From assembly GCA_035934315.1 (NCBI GenBank), contig DASYXZ010000081.1, positions 1-64,000 on the forward strand: a stretch of DNA of 64,000 nucleotides, read 5' to 3'. This DNA comes from DASYXZ01 sp035934315 (lineage in GTDB: Bacteria > Acidobacteriota > Terriglobia > UBA7540). Position numbers and translations under genes: made by a program. Shown here piece by piece: positions 25,661 to 34,892 of this stretch. Under the pieces are notes generated by a model, which made no database searches, was not told the DNA's origin, and saw only the letters and a list, made by a program, of their open reading frames with translations. The number at the start of each line of letters is the position of its first letter. Position 1 is the stretch's first letter.

Positions 25661-26641
25661 ATGTGGAAACGGCTTGCTTGTTTAACAGTTCTCCTGATTT
25701 TGGCAGCGGGCATTCTAACAGCTCAGGAAGCCGGGCAGAACCTGCTGAATCAGGACGAGGTCTACCATTTAATTAAGAAAGAGAAAAAACATCCGGACGT
25801 CATCGAAAACTCTCTCCACGCGCAAGGCGTGGATTTCGACATCAATCCCCAAATCGAGCAGAGGATGCGCAAGGCCGGGGCAACAGACGAAATTCTCCGG
25901 GCAATCTGGGCTGCCGGCCCGACGGTTCGAAATTTCAAAGGAGCTGTGCTTACCAGTGCGACGGGCACGCCTCTGACCTCTAGCTACAAGGAAGCCATGG
26001 GCTACGTAACCTTGGAGAAAGTGCAGGATCCCGCAACGAAGATTCGAATGGCCGAGGAATTCGTGAGAACCTTCCCCAAAAGCGATCTGCTGTCTTACGT
26101 CTATACGCAAGAGGCAACTGCATATCAACAGGAAGGAAATTTTCCCAAGGCGGTGGAATTCGGGCGAAAGAGCCTTCAACTCGACCCGGACAATACCTAT
26201 AGTCTGCTCGTAACAGCCACAACCCTTTCCGAGCCCAGCATGGCTCGTAGCGCGGAAGACAGGACAAAGACTCTTCTGGAAGCGAAGGGTGATGCTCAGC
26301 GCGCCCTGGACCTATTACCGAAGGTGCCGGCGAGGGAAAATGAAACGGCCGAGCAGTTGGCGGAGCGGAAAGCCGGCATCGCTTCCGACGGACATGCCGC
26401 ATTGGGCAGCGTCGCCATGCTGCAAGACGATTTCAACCAGGCCATCGAGGAATTTAATCAGGCAATCTCCCTTTCGAAGTCCCCAAAGCCCTCGCTCTAC
26501 TTTCGCTTGGGCGAGGTTTACACCAGGGCCGGCAAGAAGCCGGAGGCGATTCAGGCTTTTTCCAAGGCGGCGGAACTGGGTAAGGGAACGGTGATTGAGA
26601 CTTATGCAAACCAGAGCATCAAAGAGCTTCAGGAAAAATAG
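25661..26641 (+). CDS. Exported TPR protein
   Basis: From ATG 25661 (GAGGCG upstream) the product is 326 residues with signal peptide MWKRLACLTVLLILAAGILT. The N-terminal third (DEVYHLIKKEKKHPDVIENS, VDFDINPQIEQRMRKAGATDEIL) is a conserved acidobacterial segment without named function. TPR units follow (YVYTQEATAYQQEGNFPKAV, LYFRLGEVYTRAGKKPEAIQ). It probably forms a protein-binding scaffold in the periplasm. It lies 24 bases before the GH51-like gene and is likely co-transcribed with it. Confidence 0.8.
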   Translation: MWKRLACLTVLLILAAGILTAQEAGQNLLNQDEVYHLIKKEKKHPDVIENSLHAQGVDFDINPQIEQRMRKAGATDEILRAIWAAGPTVRNFKGAVLTSATGTPLTSSYKEAMGYVTLEKVQDPATKIRMAEEFVRTFPKSDLLSYVYTQEATAYQQEGNFPKAVEFGRKSLQLDPDNTYSLLVTATTLSEPSMARSAEDRTKTLLEAKGDAQRALDLLPKVPARENETAEQLAERKAGIASDGHAALGSVAMLQDDFNQAIEEFNQAISLSKSPKPSLYFRLGEVYTRAGKKPEAIQAFSKAAELGKGTVIETYANQSIKELQEK

Positions 26642-26664
26642 CCTCCGCAGTTCAAGGCAGCGCG

Positions 26665-28209
26665 GTGAGTGACCGAAGGCAGTTCTTGAAGAAGTGCACC
26701 CTTGCGCTCGCCGGCAGCACACTGACCACGGCACAGGCAAGCCCGGCAGCCGCTTCGAAGATCGTCGTCCATCCCGACGCTCAATTCGAAATTTCATCTT
26801 ACCTCTACATGCAGTTCATGGAGCCACTGGGGGTAACGGACTCCTCGGTTGCGGCGGCGTGGGACTACGACGCTGACAATTGGCGGAAAGATTTTGTGGA
26901 AACGGCGCAAGACCTCGCTCCCGGGGTCATCCGGTTCGGCGGCCTCTTCAGCCGGTATTACCGTTGGCGGGAAGGCGTTGGCCCTCCCGATGAGCGCCCC
27001 CACATGCGGAACTACGTTTGGGGAGGGTTTGAAAGCAATCGCGTGGGCACCGGCGAATTCGTTCAGTTATGCCGGAGCGCGGGCGCGGAGCCGCTCTATT
27101 GCGTGAATTTCCTGAGCGACGGACGGCGCGAGTATTGGAGGAGAGATCGCACTGGTGATGCACGCGAAGCCGCAGACTGGGTCTCTTACGCAAATGCCCC
27201 GGACAACTCCCTGCGCAAAGCGCACGGTTTCTCCAAACCTTTCAACATCAAATTGTGGCAGTTGGGAAACGAGACTTCTTACGGCACGGGCGGCTTCACG
27301 CGGTCTGAGGCGGTTGACCGTACCATCGAATTCGCTGCCGCGATGAAGAAGAGAGACAATTCCATTCAATTAATCGGATGGGGTGACCGCAGCTCGGGAC
27401 CTGGCTCGCCGCTCTGGGCGGGTGAGATGCTCGACCGGGCCGGCCAGTATCTTGACTTCATTGCCATCCACATGATGGGGCAGCACCCGACGAGGAAAAA
27501 TACCGTTCTTAAAGGGCTGAGTTACGAGCGCGACCCTGAACAAGCCTGGGATGAGATGCTCGAGTTGTCGAACCAGATTGAAGCGAGAGTGGTTGAGCTT
27601 GAGGAGATCATTCGTTCCAGAGGATCAAAGGCCCGCATCGCAATCACCGAAGGCCACCTCAGCCTGCGCCCGGCGAACGCGAACCCCATTTTGCGCGAGT
27701 GGTTGAGTGCCGCGTACCATGCCCGTTCCATGAACATCTATCAACGGCACGGCGCCCTGGTGAAAATTGCAACCGCCGCTGATTTCTGCGGGACTCGTTG
27801 GACATCAAACGCGGTCATGATCCAGGTGCCGCGCGGGGTCAGTTATTTCCTGCCGGCAGGGTCGGTGATGCGACTCTTCAAAAAATATAACGGTACCCGC
27901 GCCGTGGAGGTCACATCATCACCGGCAGAACTGGACATCGCGGCCAGCCGATCGAGGGATGAAATCTTTCTTCATGTGGCCAACCTCAGCTATGCGCGAG
28001 CCGTGGCAACCGAGCTCGCGGTCGAGGGCAGGTCAATTGCCGGGTGTCGAGTGATCCAGATTGCGCCCGACAATCTCCGCCAGAGAGTTGACGAAGTTCA
28101 ACCTCAGGTATTCCGGCCCGTCGAAGAGACTCTTCCCTCAGTCCTGCCTGTGACGTGCCAGTTTCCCGCAGGCTCTGTGAGCGCGGTTGTCATCAGACTC
28201 AATAATTGA
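26665..28209 (+). CDS. Exported GH51-like alpha-L-arabinofuranosidase
   Basis: This 514-residue protein starts at GTG 26665. DRRQFLKKCTLALAGS is a twin-arginine-like export signal. The clan GH-A barrel has VIRFGGLFSRYYRWREGVGP in place of the usual RWPGGN segment, the acid/base glutamate in LWQLGNETSYG (E203) and a nucleophile candidate in IAITEGHLSL (E329). It is diverged from the GH51 enzymes at 12759 and 28287, so it probably has a different linkage preference. It follows the TPR gene closely. Confidence 0.82.
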   Translation: MSDRRQFLKKCTLALAGSTLTTAQASPAAASKIVVHPDAQFEISSYLYMQFMEPLGVTDSSVAAAWDYDADNWRKDFVETAQDLAPGVIRFGGLFSRYYRWREGVGPPDERPHMRNYVWGGFESNRVGTGEFVQLCRSAGAEPLYCVNFLSDGRREYWRRDRTGDAREAADWVSYANAPDNSLRKAHGFSKPFNIKLWQLGNETSYGTGGFTRSEAVDRTIEFAAAMKKRDNSIQLIGWGDRSSGPGSPLWAGEMLDRAGQYLDFIAIHMMGQHPTRKNTVLKGLSYERDPEQAWDEMLELSNQIEARVVELEEIIRSRGSKARIAITEGHLSLRPANANPILREWLSAAYHARSMNIYQRHGALVKIATAADFCGTRWTSNAVMIQVPRGVSYFLPAGSVMRLFKKYNGTRAVEVTSSPAELDIAASRSRDEIFLHVANLSYARAVATELAVEGRSIAGCRVIQIAPDNLRQRVDEVQPQVFRPVEETLPSVLPVTCQFPAGSVSAVVIRLNN

Positions 28210-28286
28210 ACGGCCATCCCGCGCGCAACGGACAGCCCGCATTGCGGACCCGCCACCGCTTCCCGGAACGCCCACCTCTTTCAGAG

Positions 28287-30440
28287 TTATAAAAGTCCCG
28301 GCGGAACTCTATTATTTTGGTGCTTTTGGGAATGGAAAGTGAACATGGTCACCGAAAGGGGAGGAAACCGATATTGAAAGCCTTTCCCCCGAATGCTCAA
28401 TTTAGTTTGGACCGGATGGACAGCTTCGGGATGTTCAGCGTCATTCATTGCGGTGAGGTTGTCGCCCGCAAGAGTTTCAACTTCGACTTCTTGTGTTGGG
28501 CTGAAGTGCTCCAGATTCACCTGTGTTGAAATGGCGTTCTGCCAGTCCCTATTGACCGCAAACATCGTCATCGACCCATCACTCGTGCTGCGAGTCGCCA
28601 GCACATCGAGGTATGGAACATCGTTTATCTCCGGAACGCGTGTTAGCCCTTCATGCACATCATATTCGCGAACTCGCGTCTCGGTTGCGATAACCTGATC
28701 TCCGGCGTGATTTGAATAGAGGTCAAAGGCCCAGTATTGGGGAGTTCCATAGACGCGCCCTTTGTCCTTTTGGATCCCCGCAAATTCCAACAACCCTGTC
28801 ATGTCGGAGACAGGAACGAAGTCTGCGTGGCTGAGAATCATGTTCATCCACGCTGCTCCCAGGACTGCTCCTCCCTGATTGTCCCAGCGAGGCAGGCCTG
28901 ACCCTTCGGGTGAGGTAAAAAGCCATTCCGTGTAAGCTACTTTCACGCGGTCACGAGTGGCAGGGTTGGCATCAATTTGGTTGCGCAGGAGCTCAAGCGC
29001 GTTCGCCACATCGACAGGAACGGAGAAATCGGCAGCGAGAATGGAGTCGCGGTCGGCGTTCTTTTTCACCATTCTATCCATGCCGACAACGAAGTGGGAG
29101 GTCAGGTAATTTAACTCCCCGCCATCCCCCCGGATGAGCGCGCCATTCCAGTCCTTATAGAAATCAACATCTGCCCCGTTGGCGAAGATCATTGTGGCGG
29201 GAGGAACAAGGTGCCGGATTGCTTTGTAGAAAGTGGTATACCGTGAAGCGTAGGTCTCCGGCGTTTGCCAGCCGATCTGGAAGTGCCCCCACAGCTCATT
29301 TCCCAGTTCCCACGCGGCCACAGGGTAAGGATTCGGATGGCCGTTTGCGGCGCGGCGTGCTCCTTCCTTCGTGGCCGGCCCTCCCTGGCAGTACTCAACC
29401 CAATCGCGAGCCTCGCCCGGCGTTCCGCTGCCGAGATTCAAACAGATCTGAGCTTGGGCGCCAATCCGTGAGCAGAAATCCATTAGCTCATCGGTCCCGA
29501 ACTCGTTGTACTCGGGAATCCCCCAGGATTGATTCAACATGGTCGGACGTTGATCCACCGGTCCTATTCCATCGCGCCAATGATAGCCGCTGGTAAAATT
29601 CCCTCCGAAGCGCAGGAGGGGTGAGTTCAATTGCTTCGCCATTCGGATGACGTCCGGATCCATCCGGTCTATTGCGTCCGCCGGATAGAGACGAATTTCA
29701 TCCAGGGAAATTCGGACGTCGCCTTCTATGGAAACGGCAAAATCCACGGCCCCCAGCGGTGGCACTGTGCCTTCTGGAATCGCCAGGCGGAAGTGATATT
29801 TATTCCAGCTTGAACCCTGGGGCACATTCAATTGGGTTGAGGCAAGCACGTGGTCGGGATTGTCGTGTGCCCTGAAGCTGACTTTGATTTGAGCTGGCGA
29901 AGCGGCGGACATCGAAAAAAACACTCCCGTGTAATTCAATTCACGCTCCATGGGCAGGTACACGGTTTGGCGGATGCCAACTTCCTGGTCTGGTCGTCCC
30001 ATCACGTAGAGATATTGGTGGGAGTTTGCCGCGTTGCCCCAACGCGATTCATATCTCCACCCATCTTCATTCCGGAGAGGAAGCCAGGGCAAGGGCAGCC
30101 CCATGTGCGAAGACTGAACAAACTGTTGCGAGGAAAAGCGTTTAAGCAGAGTCTCCAGGCTTGCAGGGTACGTCTCGAAACTTGGGTTATCCAAAAGCTG
30201 CGCGGAGACGCCACCGAAGGTTGAATTCCCGATGTCTTCAAGGAATGTGCCGTAAACCGTGCGGGGAATTCGGAAGGAGGCGGACCGGTCTGCATCAATA
30301 GTTATGGTTGCGCCCGGTTGCTGGATTCGAACGTAGCGCGAAAGTGATTGGGCCGCCGGCAATTCCAAAACTGTGAAGGCCATGGTCATGTAAAGGCAAA
30401 CGCAAATGGTATTCCGCTGCGGCTTATCATGACATCTCAT
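28287..30440 (-). CDS. Secreted GH51 alpha-L-arabinofuranosidase with inserted carbohydrate-binding-like domain
   Basis: This 717-residue enzyme has a signal segment near residues 12-30. After TVYGTFLEDIGNSTFGG, typical of the large GH51 subgroup, comes a beta-rich insertion (about residues 90-255) that looks like a CBM4/9-type jelly roll. The barrel shows LLRFGGNFTSGYHWRDGIGP, acid/base E382 in AAWELGNELWGHF and nucleophile E505 in KVAYTEWLF. A C-terminal beta-sandwich completes it. It is convergent with the GH51-like gene at 26665. The predicted operator at 30880 is over 400 bases from its start, so control by it is uncertain. Confidence 0.92.
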   Translation of the reverse strand: MRCHDKPQRNTICVCLYMTMAFTVLELPAAQSLSRYVRIQQPGATITIDADRSASFRIPRTVYGTFLEDIGNSTFGGVSAQLLDNPSFETYPASLETLLKRFSSQQFVQSSHMGLPLPWLPLRNEDGWRYESRWGNAANSHQYLYVMGRPDQEVGIRQTVYLPMERELNYTGVFFSMSAASPAQIKVSFRAHDNPDHVLASTQLNVPQGSSWNKYHFRLAIPEGTVPPLGAVDFAVSIEGDVRISLDEIRLYPADAIDRMDPDVIRMAKQLNSPLLRFGGNFTSGYHWRDGIGPVDQRPTMLNQSWGIPEYNEFGTDELMDFCSRIGAQAQICLNLGSGTPGEARDWVEYCQGGPATKEGARRAANGHPNPYPVAAWELGNELWGHFQIGWQTPETYASRYTTFYKAIRHLVPPATMIFANGADVDFYKDWNGALIRGDGGELNYLTSHFVVGMDRMVKKNADRDSILAADFSVPVDVANALELLRNQIDANPATRDRVKVAYTEWLFTSPEGSGLPRWDNQGGAVLGAAWMNMILSHADFVPVSDMTGLLEFAGIQKDKGRVYGTPQYWAFDLYSNHAGDQVIATETRVREYDVHEGLTRVPEINDVPYLDVLATRSTSDGSMTMFAVNRDWQNAISTQVNLEHFSPTQEVEVETLAGDNLTAMNDAEHPEAVHPVQTKLSIRGKGFQYRFPPLSVTMFTFHSQKHQNNRVPPGLL

Positions 30441-30542
30441 GCGGAGTTCTCCTTGAATATCGAATGATGCTCAGCGAGCGTGGGCAGCGCCTCCCGGATT
30501 GAACTCGCTCAATCAGGGCATGCTCACAATTCAAGACGGCCC

Positions 30543-30773
30543 TCACAGAATCGCGCCAATTATACGCACATCCCGAAAAATAGTTGAATTTAGAATCAGG
30601 TCGCCTGTGAACTCCCGGTTGGCGACGGATTTCGGGATTTCTTCGTCGCCATCTACTTTGACCAGGCGAAAGTTCCCGGGCCCTGCCAGGCGATAATTCC
30701 CAATGGCACAGGCCTCGCCGTCCCAAACCGGGTTTGATCTGAGCCGGTCATGCATTAGGGTCGTCCGCTGCAA
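30543..30773 (-). other. 76-codon reading frame, possible small gene or remnant
   Basis: It begins at a TTG and reads a plausible but unrecognised peptide (NPVWDGEACAIGNYRLAGPG, then FRLVKVDGDEEIPKSVANRE). It lies upstream of the GH51 gene on the same strand. No Shine-Dalgarno is visible. The rest of 30441-30830 contains nothing recognised. Confidence 0.25.
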
Positions 30774-30836
30774 AACCTAGTACAGAGGGCTAACCTTTTC
30801 ATATTATACCTGGGAAATAAAAACCTAAAAAAAGAC

Positions 30837-30893
30837 TTGACAAAGGTTAGAGCCTTTGCTTATATGGCCTACGATCATTGTAAGCGCTTAACC
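30837..30893 (+). promoter_or_regulatory. TonB-receptor promoter with downstream LacI-type operator
   Basis: A consensus -35 TTGACA (30837-30842) is followed after exactly 17 bases by TTATAT (30860-30865). The operator GTAAGCGCTTAACC (30880-30893) contains the perfect palindrome TAAGCGCTTA and begins about 15 bases after the -10. CTAACCTTTT (30790-30799) and AAAGGTTAG (30842-30850) form an additional inverted pair around the -35 box. Confidence 0.72.
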
Positions 30894-31037
30894 AAGCGCC
30901 TTGTTTTTTGCGTCGGCAATTTTCCTTTAGAAGTTTGAGTACTGATTATTCAGGGCTCGCGGCCTCGGCTGCTGGCCGTTGCAATTCAAGTCGGGTGAGT
31001 GGTCAATCGTTTAACAATTTTTAGCTGGGAGGAAATA

Positions 31038-34000
31038 ATGAAACGACTCCTTTGTATGGCCCTGTTGCTGGGAGTACCCCTTTTGGCGGTTCTCAGTGTG
31101 CGAAGCGTTTACGCACAAGTGGGAGCAGATCGCGTCGCGGTGACGGGTCTTGTGACCGACCCTTCCGGGTCGGCAGTCCCCGATGCCGCCATCACGCTCA
31201 TAAACCAGGATACCAGCGTAAAAACTGTGTTAGCCTCAAACGGCGTCGGTAACTTCACCAGCCCGGCGATCATTCTGGGCACGTACACCTTGCAGGTCTC
31301 AAAGCAAGGGTTCAAGGCCTACAGCCTTCCTGACCTGGCACTGACGATCGGCGGAAGGACTTACACACAGAACGTCGCGCTCGAAGTCGGCGCGACAAGC
31401 CAAACTGTTGAGGTCAAGGCCTCCGCGCAGCTCATCAACACTCAGAGTCCCACGATATCTTATCAGGTCGGCAAGGAATATTATCGCGACCTTCCGGACG
31501 TGATGGGCGCTGATGTGCGCCTGGCTGAAACCAAACTCATCTTGTCGCCTGGCTACGTTCCGACGGCGCCGAACGGCGATGCGATCTTTCGCGGCGACGC
31601 GTTTCAATCGCGCATCAACGGCGGCCAAACAGTATCATGGGAAAGCTGGTTTGACGGCGCTGAATACGGATACGCCGAGGGCCACCAGCAGACGCATGAA
31701 AGCTCCATCCCCTATGCTGCTGTGCAGGAATTGACCACCACGGTGAACAACTTTTCCGCCCAGTACGGGCACACCAGCGGCGGCCTGGCCCTTTACACCA
31801 CCAAGTCCGGCACCAGCAAGCTCCACGGCAACGTGTACGATTTTGTGACCAGCGACAATTTGGATGCGTCGAACTTCTTCCTCAATAATGCCGGTGTGGG
31901 CGTTCTCCCGCTGACGCAGAACAACGTCGGCATCGCCATCGGCGGGCCAATTCCCAAGGTCCATAAATGGGGCAAGACATTTTGGTTCACCAACTATGAC
32001 CGGCTCGATTATCACAGTACGGTCAATACCGGATTCCAAAACACGCTACCCATTCCGGCGGAGAGGAGTGGCAACTTCAGCGCCTTGTTGGCTCCGCCGT
32101 CAGGGACACTTACAGCGAACGGATGCACAAGCTCTCCTTGCCAAATTGGGGCGGATGTGCTGGGCCGACCCATCTATTACGGGGAAATCTTCAATCCTGC
32201 CACCACGCGGACGGTGAGCGGGATCCCCGTTCGCGATGGTTACGGATTTGACCCTGTCACCGGATTGCCTACGGCGACGGCGAATATGATTCCGGCGAAC
32301 GATCCACTCATGGTGGGGAACCCGGCGGCACAGAAGGTCGCCTCGCTCATCCCTGCGCTTGACCGCAACACGCTGTTCTCTCCCAACGAGTTCGGCGGCA
32401 CTTCAGACGACAACAATAACATTAACGTCTGGACGTGGCTGATGAGGGTTGATCACACGTTCAACGATAAGTGGTCCGCCTCTCTTACTTACTTTCAGAA
32501 TTATCGGCCTCGAACTGCCCACTGCGGCGGCCCCCAAGGCTGCACGACGGCGCACAACGGGGAGACGGACTCCCAGGCAAACGACACTTATATCGGCCAG
32601 GGCTTCTATCAACTGATCACGAATCACTTTGCGCACCTGCAAATAAACACGGTGATCAAACCGAACCTGTTCAATCACGCCACACTGTCCTATGACCGTT
32701 GGGTGATGAACGGCCATCAATTGTCCGCAGGAGTGGGGTGGAACCAGAAGCTGGGGCTCGGACTACCCAACCTGCCGCAGTTCAATAATGCGGGGTTCCC
32801 CTCGCTCAACTTTAACGGAGGGCCGGTGGGCTACACGAGCTATGGGACACCTTGGACCACTGGCGGATCTGACATCAATAACCGGTACCAATTTTATGAC
32901 GATCTCACCTGGATCACCGGCAAGCACACTTTGAAGGCCGGCCTCCAGAGCGAATATATCAACTTCCCCCAAACAGGCTGGGCTGTGAACACCGGCGGCA
33001 GTTTCACCTTCAGCGGCCTGGAGACCGGAGGATACGACAGCAAAGGAAACAACCTGAGCACGACCGGCGACGGGTTTGCTTCCTTCCTGCTCGGTCAGGT
33101 TTTTTCCTCAGGCTTCACTGTCCCCACCAACTACATGCCGAAAATATATTACGCTGCTCCCTGGGTGAACGACTCTTTCAAGGTGACACCCCACCTCACC
33201 CTCGATTACGGGCTACGTTTCGATTGGAATTCAGGTGTCTCTGAGCAGCATGGCCGCTTCTCAACATTCTCGCCCACCACTCCCAACCCTGCGGCCGGCA
33301 ACCATCTGGGTGCCACAGTGTTTGGGAGCGTCGCCAACGGCAATAGCGCCTCCGGAATTGCCCCTCGCGCTGGGTTTGCCTATCAGTTGGGGCAGAATAG
33401 CGTTATTCGCGGCGGGTATGGCCTCTACTACGGCGCCACCATCGCCGACTCGTGGGTGTCTTACCCGGTGGACGGGTATACGACCAACCCAACGACGCCG
33501 AACACCACCAATGGGGAATTTCCCGCTTGGTACTTCGGTAGTGGATTCCCATCAAGCGCCATCACCTTCCCTCCAAATCTCAGCCCTTCGGTGAGAAATG
33601 GGGGCTCTCCCGTCGGCGTTTTGCCTAACGGCTACGAGATGCCGATCTGGCAGAACTGGACTGTTTCCTTCCAACACCAGTGGGGTAGCAACATGAGCCT
33701 CGACGTGGCTTACGTGGGGAACCACGGAACTCGGTTGCCCAATGATATAGCCTCCCTTGGCCCGTACCAAAACATGAACACGGACAGCGTCCTGAATTAC
33801 GGAGCAGCAGTTCTCGGCGCTCGAATCGTGAACGGCGTTCCTGACCCGGTTGCGGCGGCGGCAGGAATCACATCTCCTTATCCCGGGTATACAGGGGGCG
33901 TCGCCCAGTCCTTACGGCCCTGGCCGCAATACCAGGGGATCACGTGGCGCAAACCTCACACGGGAAAGAGCCACTACAACTCTCTGCAAGTTCAGTTCAA

Positions 34001-34709
34001 GAGGAATGACCATAACTCTTCGCTCACTGTGTCTTACACGTGGTCCCGGCTCATGAATAACGGCGCGGAATCCGGGCAACAAGGCACTCTCAATGTCCAG
34101 GATCCAAGCAACATGAATGACCTGATTGGCCTCAGTTCCGACGACGTCCCGCAAATTCTGACCTTTGGTGAGGTCTATACTCTTCCATTCGGCAAAGGGC
34201 AGAGGTTTGCAGGGAATAGTTCAGGGCTCGTGGACAAGATCATCGGTAACTGGAAGATTTCGGGGATCGCCAGTTACGAGTCGGGTCGTCCGTTGACGAT
34301 GTTCGTGAACAACAATCTGGGCGGATTCCTGTTCAATGTCGCCAAGTTCCCTAACGTTGTTTCCGGGCAAAATCCGGTTAACCCGGCGTCGTTTAGTGAT
34401 CCTTTCACCCAGAGGTATTTCAACTCGGCAGCCTTTTCGATTCCCGGTCCACTATCCTTCGGCAATTCGCCGAGGACAAGCGGGAATATTCGTGGATTCC
34501 CGTATTACAACGAGGACGCCTCGATTTACAAGGACACCTACTTCGGCGAGCAAAAATACGTGAGGCTCGCAGTTGAAGGCGGTAACATCTTCAACCGGGT
34601 TGACTTCTGCTCGCCGAATTCGAACGTCCAATCCGGCGGCTTCGGGCAGACATTCACCCAGTGCAACATTCCGAGGCGCATTCAGATCGGCTTGCAAGTC
34701 TTCTTCTGA
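31038..34709 (+). CDS. Oar-like TonB-dependent receptor
   Basis: This is a large outer-membrane receptor of 1223 residues from ATG 31038, which has GGAGGAAATA directly upstream. The signal peptide is MKRLLCMALLLGVPLLAVLS and ends at VYAQ. Residues about 35-125 form a carboxypeptidase-regulatory-like domain (TGLVTDPSGSAVPDAAITLI). A plug and a 22-strand-type beta barrel follow, ending with the outer-membrane C-terminal signature IQIGLQVFF. This class is expanded in Acidobacteriota and is thought to import oligosaccharides or other large substrates. Control by the arabinose operator makes an arabino-oligosaccharide ligand likely (inference). A strong intrinsic terminator follows. Confidence 0.92.
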   Translation: MKRLLCMALLLGVPLLAVLSVRSVYAQVGADRVAVTGLVTDPSGSAVPDAAITLINQDTSVKTVLASNGVGNFTSPAIILGTYTLQVSKQGFKAYSLPDLALTIGGRTYTQNVALEVGATSQTVEVKASAQLINTQSPTISYQVGKEYYRDLPDVMGADVRLAETKLILSPGYVPTAPNGDAIFRGDAFQSRINGGQTVSWESWFDGAEYGYAEGHQQTHESSIPYAAVQELTTTVNNFSAQYGHTSGGLALYTTKSGTSKLHGNVYDFVTSDNLDASNFFLNNAGVGVLPLTQNNVGIAIGGPIPKVHKWGKTFWFTNYDRLDYHSTVNTGFQNTLPIPAERSGNFSALLAPPSGTLTANGCTSSPCQIGADVLGRPIYYGEIFNPATTRTVSGIPVRDGYGFDPVTGLPTATANMIPANDPLMVGNPAAQKVASLIPALDRNTLFSPNEFGGTSDDNNNINVWTWLMRVDHTFNDKWSASLTYFQNYRPRTAHCGGPQGCTTAHNGETDSQANDTYIGQGFYQLITNHFAHLQINTVIKPNLFNHATLSYDRWVMNGHQLSAGVGWNQKLGLGLPNLPQFNNAGFPSLNFNGGPVGYTSYGTPWTTGGSDINNRYQFYDDLTWITGKHTLKAGLQSEYINFPQTGWAVNTGGSFTFSGLETGGYDSKGNNLSTTGDGFASFLLGQVFSSGFTVPTNYMPKIYYAAPWVNDSFKVTPHLTLDYGLRFDWNSGVSEQHGRFSTFSPTTPNPAAGNHLGATVFGSVANGNSASGIAPRAGFAYQLGQNSVIRGGYGLYYGATIADSWVSYPVDGYTTNPTTPNTTNGEFPAWYFGSGFPSSAITFPPNLSPSVRNGGSPVGVLPNGYEMPIWQNWTVSFQHQWGSNMSLDVAYVGNHGTRLPNDIASLGPYQNMNTDSVLNYGAAVLGARIVNGVPDPVAAAAGITSPYPGYTGGVAQSLRPWPQYQGITWRKPHTGKSHYNSLQVQFKRNDHNSSLTVSYTWSRLMNNGAESGQQGTLNVQDPSNMNDLIGLSSDDVPQILTFGEVYTLPFGKGQRFAGNSSGLVDKIIGNWKISGIASYESGRPLTMFVNNNLGGFLFNVAKFPNVVSGQNPVNPASFSDPFTQRYFNSAAFSIPGPLSFGNSPRTSGNIRGFPYYNEDASIYKDTYFGEQKYVRLAVEGGNIFNRVDFCSPNSNVQSGGFGQTFTQCNIPRRIQIGLQVFF

Positions 34710-34734
34710 GATGCGTTTCAGGTTGTGATCAGCG

Positions 34735-34770
34735 ATGGCCCGGCTCCAACGAGCCGGGCCATTTTTTTAT
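34735..34770 (+). terminator. Intrinsic terminator after the TonB receptor
   Basis: ATGGCCCGGCTC and GAGCCGGGCCAT form a perfect 12-base stem around a CAAC loop, followed by TTTTTTATT. It begins 25 bases after the receptor stop codon. Confidence 0.93.
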
Positions 34771-34892
34771 TGGTTCATTAATGGCGGGCGCCGGCTCTCC
34801 ACCCGATCAGGCTTCAGTCCCGCAACGCGCCGACAAGCGGCGGCGCCGCAGAAAGACCCCAGAACAAAGAAGGGGGTTGTTGGGCTGCGAGG

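Noticed and set aside
30137..30152. Fifth arabinose operator (AAGCGTTTAAGC)
   Set aside because: It lies deep inside the GH51 coding region and misses one conserved position; probably chance.
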